Positions 48,539 to 61,275 of a DNA stretch of 64,000 nucleotides are shown here, one piece after another (positions within the stretch are counted from its first letter, which is position 1; every line of letters begins with the position of its first letter). Under the pieces are notes generated by a model that searched no databases, was not told the DNA's origin, and was given only the letters and a program-made list of their open reading frames with translations. The position numbers and the translations under genes are program-made. Source of the stretch: Vanessa cardui (lineage: Eukaryota > Arthropoda > Insecta > Lepidoptera > Nymphalidae); assembly GCF_905220365.1 (NCBI RefSeq), contig NC_061140.1, positions 2,172,501 to 2,236,500 of the forward strand. The letters are read 5' to 3'.

Positions 48539-49276
48539 TAGCTCAAAATGCATGATTAGTTTTATTTTTGAGTTTTATTTTTTATTGTTTTGATTATAAT
48601 GATTTTTATAAATAACAATTGTTATGTTAATTTAAAATTTATGATTCTCTTACTTTTAACTTATGAATCTAGAAGAGCTTGTTATGAATATTGGATATTT
48701 TATTTTAAATACTATGTCAGCATATGCAGGTGCTCTTTTAAAATAAATAAATCAAATATTCTGTTACTAAACAAAACTACTAAATATTATATTCCAATTT
48801 CATGGGAAAGTAAGCCAGTGTAACTACAATAAAGGAACTAATTTTGCTAAACTATGGTTAATTTTTTTTTCTATATTATAGAATGTGAAACTCACGACTT
48901 ATATAGTCTAGGATCCACGATATATAGTCCAGGGTTAGACCATTAAACTTCGTTTTTCTATCAAGTTATCTCCCGCGCTTCTCTACGGTCGTGCTGGAAT
49001 GCCGACTAATCGGACTATAATAATACTGATGGGATCTAGATTGTATTTTCGCGCACTTGTTCACTTGTGCAATATAGTTATTCAAACTAGTCAAACTCGG
49101 CATGAAAATCATATGTACGAACTGATAGGAACTTAGTGGTTACAACAACCGAATCTCGATTGAGAATTGGCTCAATTTTGACCCAAACCCAAGCTTAATT
49201 TCCCCTCTCTTAGCCAATTATTATATTTACATGATGTTACTATACATGCTATGATACTACATATATTATCGTGTTT
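48539..49276. other. Intergenic, nothing recognised
   Basis: A few frames of under 80 codons are A/T-driven. No gene or repeat identified. Confidence 0.35.
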
Positions 49277-50303
49277 AAAAGCCACCTAATTTTCTATTTC
49301 CATGGGCAATTGAAACAATTAGGGCTGTCCTATGCCCTTGAATTCGGCAAATGTCAACATAATATTTGTCCCAAATAAATGAAGCTCACTTTTATTTTTG
49401 TTATTTGTTGTTATTTTAACGATATAAATGAAAACCAGTTTTTCGAACGAGTATTTATTATGTGAACATTTATTTTATATAGTTTAATTTATATTAATTT
49501 ATTTAAATTTCCCAAGCTTTTGTTGCAATAGTCATTTATGTGTATTTATATACTGATAATAGTATATTTATATTAATAGCATATTTCATTATAAAAAGCA
49601 ACAGTTTTCTTTTATTAATTATTTATTTGTACGTATTATGACAAGGAATATGATTTATAATGTTCTCAAGTTTCAAGTGCTTATATACAAGTTAGCGTCT
49701 CTTCAATCTTAAGCGAAGATCGCGGGTTCAAACCCAAGAAAGCACCACTGAATATTCATGTGCTTAATTTGTGTTTATAATTCATCTCGAGATGGCGGTG
49801 AAAGATCCGCCATCGTGAGGAAACCTGCATGTGTCTCATTTCATAGAAATTCTGCCATAAATGAATTCCAACAACCCACATTGGAACAGCGTGGGAAATA
49901 TATACCAAACCTTCTCCTCAAAGGGAGGGGAAACCTTAGCACAGCAATGGAAAATTTACAGGCTGTTATTGTATTGAGCACTAAAGGCACCCGATTATGT
50001 GTTTCCATGAGCAATTAAATCACAATTTAGGCTGCATTTGGCCTTGAACTCGGAAAATATTAACATGTTTTATTGTTCCAAAATAAGTGAAGCTCGCTTT
50101 TTATTTATCGATTTAGATAAAAACCAGTTTTTCCATTCACTGTTTATTATGTGAGCATTTATTTTATATAGTTTAATTATTTGAATTTTTATAATATAGT
50201 TCATTATAAAAAGTAACAGTTTTCGTTTATTAATTATTTATAAGTATTATGACAATTAATATAATTGATAATGTTCTTAAGTTTATGCTTATATACAAGT
50301 AAA
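49277..50303 (+). repeat. Direct duplication with a SINE between the copies
   Basis: Copy 1 (49277-49694) and copy 2 (49982-50303) share ordered words such as 'gaaaaccagtttttcgaac'/'aaaaaccagtttttccatt', 'agcaacagttttcttttatt'/'agtaacagttttcgtttatt' and 'gcttatatacaagt'. The period is about 705 bases including a SINE A. Copy 2 has lost about 100 bases. Confidence 0.8.
49694..49979 (+). mobile_element. SINE A at the duplication junction
   Basis: B-box GGTTCAAACCC is intact, the A-box is replaced by 'gcgtctcttcaatctt'. The body has 'atctcgagatggcggtgaa', a changed form of the usual region, and the tail ends 'aggctgttattgtattg'. Confidence 0.82.
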
Positions 50304-51339
50304 CATCCATCCAGAAATCTCAGGTTAGATGGGATAAAAATATATGCCTTAATTGAAGTAGAACAGTGTGAACTAAAATATTTTTGATTGTCGTAAAATC
50401 ATTATTACGTTTTTGATTTCATTATTATATATTTTTGTAATTTGCGATCATATAGTGTAATTTATACAATATACATATGATAAAATTTGAGCGTCCGTTT
50501 GTTGCAGTTCAGAATTATATGTAAGAATTCAATGAAAAAAGAATTGTGCTTAAATAAAAATTTCAAAAACAAATTTTTTGTTCATATCAGAGTTTTTATT
50601 GGCACTTTATTCTGCGTTCATATTTTTATATGCAATTAAATTATTTACAATAAAACATTAAAACAGTAGATAGTGATCTAAATTAAGATGAAATTTTCGC
50701 AAGATATTTTCGACATAAACCGCGATGGGAAGTCTATTCATTTCCATTGCAATGTTTTGTGAAATATGGAATTAAATTTAATTACGTTATGAATAATTCA
50801 GAAAGTGAAAACATCGCCTTATGCTCTGATTAGTATTTGAATTACAAATATATTTCAAAAATATCATATATTTGTTTTTCAAATTTGTTTTAAGTATTAG
50901 TCTCATATTGAAAGCGTGGCTTGGAGATTATATCACCATGCTGTTTCCACTGCTGCGCGTCATGGTCCTTGAAATACACATGTAACAAATATAAATCTTA
51001 TCAAAAGGTTTAGAATTATTCATAGGCTTTTATTTATACAGTAGTATAAAACATAGTCACCATCTTTCTTTGCCTTTGATTTTCTTTTACTAAACCACTC
51101 AACAGATATTAATAAGGTTTTCAGTAAAAGATAGAACGATTATATTATATTTGAAATAGATTTGTAAATATTTTGCACAAAATGTCTGAATTATGACGTA
51201 TGTTTTATGCAAATTAATGTTTTTGTACGCTTTCTAAACTAAACCTACTTAGTTAAACCTAATAAGGCTCTCACTTTGTCATACATATACATATATTTAA
51301 TTATAAATGCACATATGCCGCAGCTACCCATTATATCAT
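50304..51339. other. Intergenic with one SINE A scrap
   Basis: At about 50935-50995 the words 'accatgctgtttccactgc' and 'tgaaatacacatgtaac' look like a worn SINE A fragment. Nothing else was recognised. Confidence 0.35.
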
Positions 51340-51480
51340 AATATTATCTATAGCTGTCTGTGTGTCTGTTACGTCTGTTAATTCATGGCGATACAACTAA
51401 ACCTAATTTGATAAAATGGCATGAAGGAATGTTGAACCCAAAAACAAGAGCAAAGCTACAGCGACTACTATATATATGAA
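51340..51480. repeat. Interspersed element start-like fragment
   Basis: The 'ctgtctgtgtgtctgttacg' run with following 'aactaaacctaatttgat' recalls the beginnings of common lepidopteran elements such as 6150-6290. Confidence 0.3.
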
Positions 51481-51755
51481 CGAGTTACTTGAGCAGTAAA
51501 GATCAAACATTCATTCTGCTTTAGTAAACAAAGTAAACAAATGAGAGTGAAAAGAAAGTGAAAATGAAATTTCTCAATTTAAATAATTTTATCATTCGAT
51601 GACTCGACTTTTTGTTATTAAGTGAGCTCAACTTATCTATCAATCTTATCTAATATATCAAAAATATATTATTAATAAAACTGTATTTTAAAATATTACT
51701 GAGACTTGTATAATACAAAATTAATTTAAAAAAAAAATATTCAAACACATTAGGG

Positions 51756-52040
51756 AGAGCTGAGATGACCCAGTGGTTAGAACGCGTGCATCTTAACCGA
51801 TGATTTCGGGTTCAAACCCAGGCAAGCACCTCTATATATATGTGCTTAATTTGTGTTTATAATTCATCTCGTGCTCGGCGGTGAAGGAAAACATCGTGAG
51901 GAAACCTGCATGTGTCTAATTTCATCGAAATTCTGTCACATGTGCATTCCACCAACCCGCATTAGAATAGCGTTGTGGAATATGTTAGAACCCTCTCCTT
52001 AATGGAAGAGGAGGCCTTAGCCCAGCAGTGGGTAATTTTA
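51756..52040 (+). mobile_element. SINE A, complete
   Basis: The head has 'atgacccagtggttag' and B-box GGTTCAAACCC; the body is nearly consensus and ends 'cccagcagtgggtaattt'. Confidence 0.9.
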
Positions 52041-54666
52041 ACTATGGATAATTTGTCCTTAGTTAAAAAAAGTATTTTTTTTGTTTCACTAACAATAAAA
52101 TTTTTAAATTTAATAAGAACGTGTTCTAAATTTAAACATAAGAATTAAATAACTAACTTTTTATTGCTGCAGTTCATATAAATTTTATATTAATTATTTT
52201 TTTTTTCCGTTTTAAAAGTTCATCAACATTTTGATTGAAATATTTATTACCATAGATATAAACAAGATTTAATCAAAACGATGTTTTTTATCCCACGGAG
52301 TTTCTATACATTTAGACCAAAACATTATATTCGTAATAATTGCCAGTAATAAAATAAATTAACATAATATCATCATCAAACAAAGCTTAAGTCGTTACGC
52401 TCGGTTCAAATACAGTGACACAATTAATTTAATATAGCATCGTAACACAAGCAACATTATACTTATTTATTAAAACACAGTGTTTTATAAATTACACAGT
52501 TGAAATACATATTGTGCCAAGGAGTTTTTCAACGAATGTCTAGTACTTTGACCTTAGGATTGATAATACAATCTATTTCATGATTAAAAGGTCAGAGAAA
52601 ATAATTACAAAAGTGTATTTCAAATGTATTTTTTGCAATTATTCTAATTATAATTTAAATAATGTGACACTGATAACAAATATTATTAATGTATTGTTGT
52701 TTCTAATTATGTTGTTACTGTATACTGTATTGTTGTTTGATTTTGATTGAATCTGTATGAAGTTATCCTACCGCCAATCAGGTATACTCAGTATTCAAAT
52801 ACTTGAACCAATTTGAAAGTGAGCCTAGCAATGAGTCTGGAAGCATATAAGTCGTATACTACACATAGTATCCTTCTCTAAATTAATGTAGGGAACCCTT
52901 TATATTTCTTACTGCACCTATTCAACACTTCTCATCAAATAACCCACATGTTACTATATGCCACTAATAAAAAAGTATAAAATACAAAAATAAATATTAT
53001 CGGCTAAATAAATAAATATTTACGGGGATTGCAGCTCAAAATAAGGCATAAACTGTACATGTAACCAGCCAGATAAGGTTTATTATGAATGTTTTAATAC
53101 AAAAAAAGAAATAATTAAAATAAAAAGATCCAGTGTACATAATATCTCTAAATATAATGTAATTAAGCATTAAATAAATCCTCCTTTGATTATTAATAAT
53201 AAAAAATATTTTATTTTAAATTTTAAGTCCACAGCTGCATTCTTACTAAACGAGTCGTGTCAAGCTTTAAACCGTAGTTAAGAGACTTTCAGAACTTTTT
53301 ATCACGTATTATCGTGATTTAACAAAAAGAGAACTGCTGAATCGTGTCTTTGTAAACTATTAAATACACGAGCACTCAACTAGGAATTACAAGAAACTAC
53401 TTGGACATTTTTGTGACAGTATTACTATGATAACATCCTATTTAGTTATAAATTGTACGCTCTTAACTTTCGCTAAGTACATTATACAATTTAAATTATT
53501 AGATTTTTAATCGCGATCATATTTTAATGAAGATATTTTACGCGTCTTACAGTAAAACTGTCAAGTAAATCTTAACGTAAGGACAAAAAGTTTTGCTCCA
53601 GGTGACATTTCCCTCTCTTTCTGTTTTATATACAATAGAAAGAGAGGTTTTATTTTTTGTGAATTACCTGGTATAAAACAGAGACAGTCAGTTACGGCTG
53701 TCTGTCCCATATATGCTTGAATCTTAAAAATACCGATTTTGATTTTTGTAATAAATTCAAAAGAGCGTGTCGCCGTATTCAAATTCACTTGTGAATCGAC
53801 ATTTTAGGTATGAGATACAAAGCGTGTTTATATATCGTGACCATCTTCTAAACAAATGCATTTTATCTTAATCTGTATCAATATTATCAACAAGAATTGA
53901 TATATTTTAAAAAATACACCAGTTTTTAAAAAAGGAATCCTTGTAAAATTCAAAAATTGAACATTTCAACCTAAATGACATAATTAATTCTCCACTGCAT
54001 AATATATATTAAAATACAACAAAACTATCACAATGGTTTCTATCATACTCGAGTCGAAGGCGTGTAATAATTTGCTGTTGTAGAATGCGGGAGGGATGGC
54101 GTCAGACAACGCTAAACCCTGAGCCGTTCGTGCTTCGATTGCGCAACACTGCCTTTATCCTACCTTTAATATTCACCGGTTCACTATGGTTATGCCTACA
54201 TTAAGATCTAATTACGATTCAGAATAAACAGCTTGCAGCAAACTAATATAGAAAATAATGGAAGCATATGAAAATAAAATATTTTGCTTTAGACTAATTA
54301 TTTGTCGTAGAAATAAAGTAAAGATAGCTATACCAATATAAAAAATATTAATTTTTTTTTATGTAGTACGCATTAACGCAAACAAACAGCTGGAGGATTT
54401 TGGATGATATTTCGAATAAGTATATCCGTACACCCTGATCTTGTCGTCCCAAACATTGGTGGAAGCTGATTTTAATCAAAATATATATAATATACATACC
54501 CAAGAATGCTTATAAAAGAAAATTTGAAACTAAAAGCTACCGGTTCGAAATGAAGATTCAACCAAGAACCTGCGAGAATCAATAGTCACTCTTTTCGAAC
54601 ATTTGTGGTACAAAGTTATGTTAGATAAATACAATAATGTAGAATATATGCCTGAAGTCGAGTCTG
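52041..54666. other. 2.6 kb AT-rich sequence without recognised gene
   Basis: No exon-like stretch was accepted. An 11-bp-arm hairpin 'cctctctttct'/'agaaagagagg' lies at 53612-53647 inside a longer imperfect inverted repeat bounded by 'ccaggt' and 'acctgg'. A 75-codon minus-strand frame across it is probably chance. Confidence 0.35.
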
Positions 54667-54975
54667 AGTCGAGATGGTGGATCCAGTGGTTAGAACGCGT
54701 GCATCTTAACCGATAATTGCGGGTTCCAACCCAGGCAAGCACCGCTGATTCATGTGTTTAATTTGTCTTTATAATTCATTTCTTGCTCAGCGGTGAAGGA
54801 AAACATCGTGAGGAAACCTACATGTGACAAATTTCATAGAAATTCTGCCACATGTGTATTCCACCAACCCTCATTGGAACAGCGTGGTGGAATATATTCC
54901 AAACCTTCTCCTCAAAGGGAGAGGAGGCCTTTAGCCCAGCAGTGGGAATTTGCAGGCTGTTGTTGTTGTTGTATA
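54667..54975 (+). mobile_element. SINE A, complete, (GTT)n tail
   Basis: Head with slightly changed A-box ('tggtggatccagtggtta'), B-box-like GGTTCCAACCC, full body and a tail of five GTT units. Confidence 0.88.
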
Positions 54976-55311
54976 TGCCTGAAAGTCAATAATATGTATG
55001 ATAATATAAAAATATAATCTTAATCGTTAGAAAAAATTTAATTGGCATTTGAATGGAAACAAGATATAATAGCTTCTTATAAATTGTCATTGAATTATGT
55101 GGTTAAGTTGAGCAAGAACTGAACTTTAGTTTCGAAGATAATTTACATAATTTGCTTCAATTGTTCTCAACTACGAGTTACGGTAAAGATATCGTCTTAA
55201 TTTTGAAAAACATTCATCTCAATGAAAATTATATATAAACACAGGTAATGAAAACCCTCATAGTATAACATTACTTACAATTAAAAGTGAAGACATTATT
55301 TTAAATTTTTA

Positions 55312-55543
55312 CTAGCGGCCTGTCCTAGCTTCGCACGTGTGGTCATATTTTTTTATGGTTATTTTTTCCGACATCTTTAACGATTATCGTTCTCATTCAT
55401 CTTATAAATTACATACCTAAACCTTCCTTACGAATGCCTCTATCTATAAGTGAAAACCGCACGAAAATCCTTTCAGCAGTTTTGGAGTATATCGCGAACA
55501 TGCAGACAGACACAGCCGGGGGACTTTGTTTTATAATACATTA
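55312..55543 (-). mobile_element. Helitron-like element end, diverged from F
   Basis: Starts 'ctagcggcctgtcctagc' and ends 'gactttgttttataatac'. It has the same architecture as module F but only partial identity. Confidence 0.5.
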
Positions 55544-55874
55544 ATTATCATTAATGTGTAATCATATTGTTTAAGGTGAATCGAGAAAATTGCAAATATT
55601 GAACTAGATTCAATGTTATAAATCTTATTGACCATTCCTCTAGTGACACGGTTAATTAAAAACATAAACTATCGTCGTAAAGCACGATGTTATTTAAATA
55701 TGCTCACCATTGATAAATAAGGCATATTACACAATATAATATCAATACAACTCACTCACTCACAACATAAGATTTGTATACATATATTTGCAGTTCAAGC
55801 TTATAATCTACTAAAAAATAAAATGATAAGTTAATTACAGGTAAATACCGCATGCAATGTGGATTTAAAAGTGA

Positions 55875-56092
55875 TAATGACGAGCTCCGTGGTCGAGTGA
55901 TGTGTACACCGGTTTTCATGGGTACGCCATCCCGGGTTCGATTCCCGGCCGATTCGATGTAGCCTATCATTAGTTTTCTAAGTTGTCTTGGGTCTAGGTG
56001 TTTGTGGTGCCGTCGTTACTTCTGATTTTCCATAACACAAGTGCTTTAGCTACTTAGATTGGGATCAGCAATGTATGTGATGTTGCTTCGTA
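55875..56092 (+). mobile_element. SINE B, complete
   Basis: Head 'gagctccgtggtcgagtg', B-box GGTTCGATTCC and full body to 'gtatgtgatgttgc'. Confidence 0.88.
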
Positions 56093-57259
56093 TTAAAACA
56101 GTAACTATAGCAAAACTATATATAAACTGTAACTATATAAAAATAAATAATTGAGTACTAGAATACGTAACAACCAAAAGCATACATAAGCCTAATTATA
56201 AAAAAAGCATAAATGGATGATTAAAAACATTCAATTATTATTTGTTGATTTTAAATTGTAATTGATTGACGTAAACTATTACTGCTCGACGTCTTGACAT
56301 TAATTTGAGTTAAAATCTACTTTCCAAAATGATGGTATCCTAATATATAATTAAAATCAGAATTACAGATCAAACACAAAATGTATCACTTTATTATTAG
56401 AGATTAATTCATGACTTAAGATATTTATAACAATAAATAAATAGAATTATTAACTTACGATCAGGGGCATATTTAAAGGACAGGACACAGCATACCACCA
56501 TAGACCACAGATAGCAGCGTTTTAGAAGATCCACGATTAAAAAGAAATGGTGGAAGAAAAACATCTAATAGAAAAATAAATTTCGTAACACGGCTAAATA
56601 TAGCAGATAATAATTATGTTATAAATAAAACAAGTCGAAAATTCGCGTAGTAACTTCTATACAAATTTTCCACAAATCAGATTAATTTATGTAACTCGTA
56701 CCGGCCCCATAACTTTAAAGCTTTGATGTTACATTTTTTACTTCAATCCTTGGCATTTAATTTTTTTTATATATTATATAATATTTGGAACAAGAAATTA
56801 TATTATTATTGAGGGAAAACGAGATCATCATCTCATAAAATTAACGCAATTAATCTTACTTAAAGGCCAAAGTATGAATTGTCTAATATATACAAATTTA
56901 TATTTTTATTAGAGTCAGTAAATTATAAAGTTATATCTGTAAAAGCTATAAGTCATGTCTTAATTAACGATATATTTTTTATTTTCTCACAGGCTGTTGT
57001 ATGACGTTGAATTTATATTTAATTTCTTGATTATTAATAATCTTATAAGAATTCCTATTAGTACATTTTAATCATAATCCTATGTATATTGTATATTTTT
57101 TGCGTTTGATAGCCCATTTATTGAGAAAGGTTCTACGCAATTGATTTGCGACCCACGAAGGTAAAGAAGTTTATTTAGGTCGTTAACGCAGGTGAAACTA
57201 CGTAGAGCAGTTAGTTCTTACTTATACTAACAGAGGACTGTCAAACGGTAATCAACAAT
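56093..57259. other. AT-rich intergenic, nothing recognised
   Basis: No gene or repeat identified. Confidence 0.35.
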
Positions 57260-57620
57260 TTCATTGTATGTGGTCACCACCGCTAACATATATTGGTAAT
57301 GTAAGACATATTAACCATATTGGTGGTAGGGCTTTGTGCAAGCCCGCCTGGCCCACCCACTCCTCAGATATTCTACCGCTAAACAATAGTACGCAATATC
57401 GTTGTATTCCGGTTTGAAAGGTGAGTGAGCCAGTGTAACTACAGGAACGTCCCTTGTTCCTGTAGTTACACTGTAGCATCCTAATTCTCAGGGTTGGTGG
57501 CGCATTGACGATGTAAGGAATAGTTAATATTTCTTACAGCGTCATTGTGTATGGGTGATAGTGACCACTTACTATCAGGTGGCCCATATGCTCGTCCGCC
57601 AACCTGTTCCATAAAAAAAA
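57260..57620 (-). repeat. Repeat C, long copy with an internal foldback
   Basis: The minus-strand order runs from 'ggtagggctttgtgcaagcc' to 'tcaggtggcccatatgctcg' and 'ccaacctgttcc'. Within it, 57432-57448 and 57456-57472 are perfect inverted 17-mers ('agtgtaactacaggaac') around a 7-base loop, so a piece of the repeat was copied back on itself. Confidence 0.8.
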
Positions 57621-57649
57621 AACATAAATAACAAAGCTAATTGGGAGCT

Positions 57650-57720
57650 AAGATGTTATGTCCCTTGTCATTAGTTACACTGGCTCACTTACCCTTCTAA
57701 CCAGAACTCAACAATAATAA
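57650..57720 (+). repeat. Repeat C fragment, opposite orientation
   Basis: 'gggagctaagatgttatgtc' and 'tagttacactggctcactta' lie just after the long minus-strand copy. Confidence 0.6.
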
Positions 57721-58021
57721 GAAATGGTATTTAACCTAAAATGAAATAAGACAAGTATGAACCCTTGTCAGAGTTAACGTTGTTTAAATAAAAATAATCC
57801 GTTACACAAAGTACACTTAAATAGGCGCAGAAAATTCGAGTAATTTACTAAAATACATCAGAGTTCAGAGCAATTTGTTTGTCCAGCAAACCGAAGCTCG
57901 CTCACGAACGTCGCTGTCAAAAAAAATTACCCGAAATTGCTTTAAAAAAACACAATCACATTTACAAAGAAAGTAACAAGTCCTACTTTGAGAGTTGGCG
58001 GTTGTTATTTTCTGTAAATTA

Positions 58022-58190
58022 GGTGGATCACTAGTTAGAACAGATCTGAAAGAAATCGACTTAACTTATGTTTATAATCAATCTTGTGATAGGTAAACAT
58101 CGTGAAAATGTTGTTTATTTGTGGGATGAAAATCTGCCATATATATAAAAGAACCAATTAGCTTTGGTACAGCGTACAATATTGTCCATA
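58022..58190 (+). mobile_element. SINE A, strongly decayed
   Basis: Recognisable: 'tggatcactagttagaac', 'ttatgtttataatcaatctt', 'gtaaacatcgtgaaaatg', 'tttggtacagcgtac'. Confidence 0.5.
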
Positions 58191-59251
58191 TAATAAGCTA
58201 CATACCTTTTCGTGAGGCTGTATTTTATGGTACAAGCTGTTATTATTACATATACAGGGATATTGGTAATTCGACGTACATCCGTTAGGAGGTAATAGGG
58301 GTGACTATTTGCAATAATTTTAACCCCCACATGCAACTAAAATTAACTTTTTTCAAAATTTGTCAAAAATGCAACTTTAAAAAATTATTTAAAAAAAGTT
58401 TAAATATTAATCTATTTTTTGCATACTAGTGCTTCTTATTGAGTAATAGAGGAAGTCACTTCGAGTAAAAGCTCTGATTGGGTTAAATTACTAAATGTCG
58501 TACTTATAACGTATTATTTAGGTATTGAAGTCTTTCTGTTTGTCAATTTTATTTTAAATTTGTATTATGTAAGTTTTTTACATTGGATATTCAGGATCAC
58601 GGCTTTAGGGCATTTGACAAATTCGATCCTATGCCAATGACAACATTAAACACTAATCACCTACATGAAAATTCTATCTCAAGCAAAGAGATTAACTTAT
58701 TTTAAACAGTTCTCTTTACTCAAGGCGAGGTTAATGTCGTTCACAACGCGTCACGACCGACTGACCGGTATTTATCTGGAATAGCTCATGAGTTTAATAA
58801 TTACATAACAAAAATAGTTTCGTTTCTTTAATTGACAATTGAAAATGATTTCTAAAACTCTTGATAAATATTCAATTATTAAGAAAAATAAATAAGACAA
58901 GTTTTAAGGTTTTTATTTGTCATAAATTTAAAAGAAATTTGGTTGGTTATGACCATTATTATCTAAGGTCATCTTAAAGGAATTCAAAGTAAACACAGGC
59001 CTTCCTACTTACACTCAAATTGGCTTAGCAGATAATCTTCCACGAACTATCATCGTGAAATATTAGTTTCTAGTTCTCTTAAAGGTTAGTTGAATTCCTT
59101 TACCGAGACCTTTTGGTGTATCTTTACTAGTAACCATAAATATTCTTACTGCTGATTAAATTTTTTTCTTTATCGGTAACTAATCTGGTATTTTATAGAT
59201 CGTTAAAGCGCTGTTGTCCTAATTAGAGATTATTATTTTTAATTTAAATCC
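58191..59251. other. AT-rich intergenic, nothing recognised
   Basis: No gene or repeat identified. Confidence 0.35.
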
Positions 59252-59490
59252 ATTTGACGACCTCCGAGGTTGTGATGTGTACATCGGTTTTCATGGGTAC
59301 GCCACTCCGAGGTCCCGGGTTCGATTCTCTGCCGAGTCGATGTAGAAGTTTTATTAGTTTTCTATGTTGTATTGGGCCTGGGTGTTTGTGGTACCGTCGT
59401 TACTTCTGATTTTCCATAACACAAGTGCTCTAGCTATTTATATTGGGATCAAAGTAATGTATGTGATGTTGTCCAATATTTTTTTTATTT
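59252..59490 (+). mobile_element. SINE B, complete
   Basis: Head 'gacgacctccgaggttgtga' has a short deletion in the A-box; B-box is GGTTCGATTCT; body and T-rich tail are present. Confidence 0.87.
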
Positions 59491-60034
59491 ACAGTACATA
59501 CTAATAAAAAAATGAAAAAACAATAAACGGTTTGTGAATCATCTCCAATTATACAAACGCCTCTCTATTCTCATTGTAAGGAGAAACTTTGGATTTTAGT
59601 CCAAATTGCTCCGGTCTTCGAAACATGCTTATCTTTTTCACAGTGGTTGCTTAAGCTTTCATATATCATAAGCTCAGATTAAGCACGAATAAAGTGACAT
59701 GTTTGGTTAGAACTGACCCTGCAATATTCGCGTCGAATTAAATAATATTTATGACAGTAATAATGTTATTTAAACAAGCAAATTTGTTACAAATGCAAGA
59801 TTACAATATAATGTTGATAATACTTATGAAGTAATTTAAATTATTTATGGTCTTTTTATATCACTTGCGATACCCGTCGCGGTTTTGCCCACGGAAAGTA
59901 AAAACAAGTATATTATTATGTTTTCAGAGAACGCTTTATTATCCCTAAAACTTGTACGATATTGGTAATATTTATTGCTTTGAGAGTTCTCAAAGGAATG
60001 GCTTTCAGTATTTCTATAATAAAATAAAAGCTAA

Positions 60035-60600
60035 CTTTATATAAAAAACATGATAAAATCCTTAATTCGTTTCTATATTAAAAAAAAAACAAAGATAAGA
60101 ATATAGTTAGAAGAAAATATAAATAATAATCTGTCAGGAAATTGCTTTTTATTACAAAGTCAGGAAATTGCTTATTATTACAAAAGAACAAAAACTAAAC
60201 AACAATATATATTTTTTAGTTTAAAAATAGAACATTTTATATGTTCTAAAAAGCTTGATTTTGGAGCTAAAAATCAATTATTGATATGAGTTGAATAATT
60301 AAGACTTGCTTAATAATGCGCGTGTTTTTCTATAATGAAATTGAAACAATATAAGTTAATGTTATATAAAAAAACAAACCTTATATAAAACAACGACAAA
60401 ATCCTTAGTGCGGTTCTACATTAAAAAAAAAAACAAAGATTTAAAACCAATTACAAATAAATCAGCCAGAAATCAGAATTTTTTTTTTTAATTTAAAAAT
60501 AGAACATTTATTACGTTCTAAAAAGTATTGGTTTTTGAGGTAACAAATCAATTATTCATATGAGTTGAAATATTAAATCTTGCTTAATAATTCGCGTGTG
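60035..60600 (+). repeat. Two-copy tandem duplication, period about 344 bp
   Basis: Copy 1 is about 60035-60326 and copy 2 about 60378-60600. They share 'aaaatccttaattcg'/'aaaatccttagtgcg', 'aaaaatagaacattttat' and 'cttgcttaataatgcgcgtg'/'cttgcttaataattcgcgtg'. Copy 1 also contains a 26-bp internal tandem repeat ('tcaggaaattgcttt' twice, 60135-60185). Confidence 0.78.
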
Positions 60601-60764
60601 ACCACTGGACCGGCACGGCTCAGCGTTAGTTTACTTCTGTCTCATAATTTCTACATTCTCGTATGCCAAGCGTATGAATACCAAATTCTTCGGCGATAAT
60701 CAGAGCATAAAGACAAGGACAGATGTGACGCTGTGTTATCTACAAGATTTTTTATCTAGTTTAT

Positions 60765-61040
60765 TTTTTTATTTTTATGAAATAGGTGGCAAACGAGCAG
60801 GAGACTCGCCTGATGGAAAGTGGACCACCGCCCATGGACATCTGCAACACCAGAAGGCTTGCAGGTGCGTTGCCGGCCTAATAGAAAGGAGTAGGATCTT
60901 TTCTTGAAGGTTCCCATTTCGTATCGGTTCGGAAAAACCGCCGGCGAAAGCTGGTTCCACAATGTGGTTGTGCGAGGCAGAAAATGTCTAAGAAATCGCG
61001 CTGTTGTGGATTTTCGGACATCAAGGTGGTGCAAAAGTTT
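60765..61040 (-). pseudogene. Jockey-type LINE, 3' fragment
   Basis: Minus-strand reading gives STTARFLRHFLPRTTTLWNQ and PNRYEMGTFKKRSYSFLLG, then a GC-rich 3' UTR. It is the same family as 33980-35150 and 5'-truncated. Confidence 0.85.
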
Positions 61041-61141
61041 TAATTTTTCAATAGTTCGAAACATTTCGGGATGTATTTAACGAAGGAAAAATATTAACAG
61101 TTGCGTCAAATTATCCTTACATTTTTTATTTCACATTTAAA

Positions 61142-61275
61142 CGACCAAAGAAACTATGGGTGGATTGTGTGAAAGACGATATGGTTGAAAATAATTTTAC
61201 TTGTGTGATGACGTCCGACTGAGACGTATGGAAGTAGAAGACGTGCTGCGCCGACCTCGATTAAATTGGGATAAG
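61142..61275 (+). pseudogene. LINE ORF tail relic (RTE-like)
   Basis: The frame reads RPKKLWVDCVKDDMVENNF, then CVMTSD, a stop, DVWK, a stop, and KTCCADL. This is the familiar end of RTE-type reverse-transcriptase ORFs in insects, with at least two in-frame stops. Confidence 0.65.

Noticed and set aside
53561..53788. 75-codon minus-strand frame and an 11-bp hairpin as a microRNA candidate
   Set aside because: The hairpin stem is short and the wider pairing imperfect; the frame has no supporting context.
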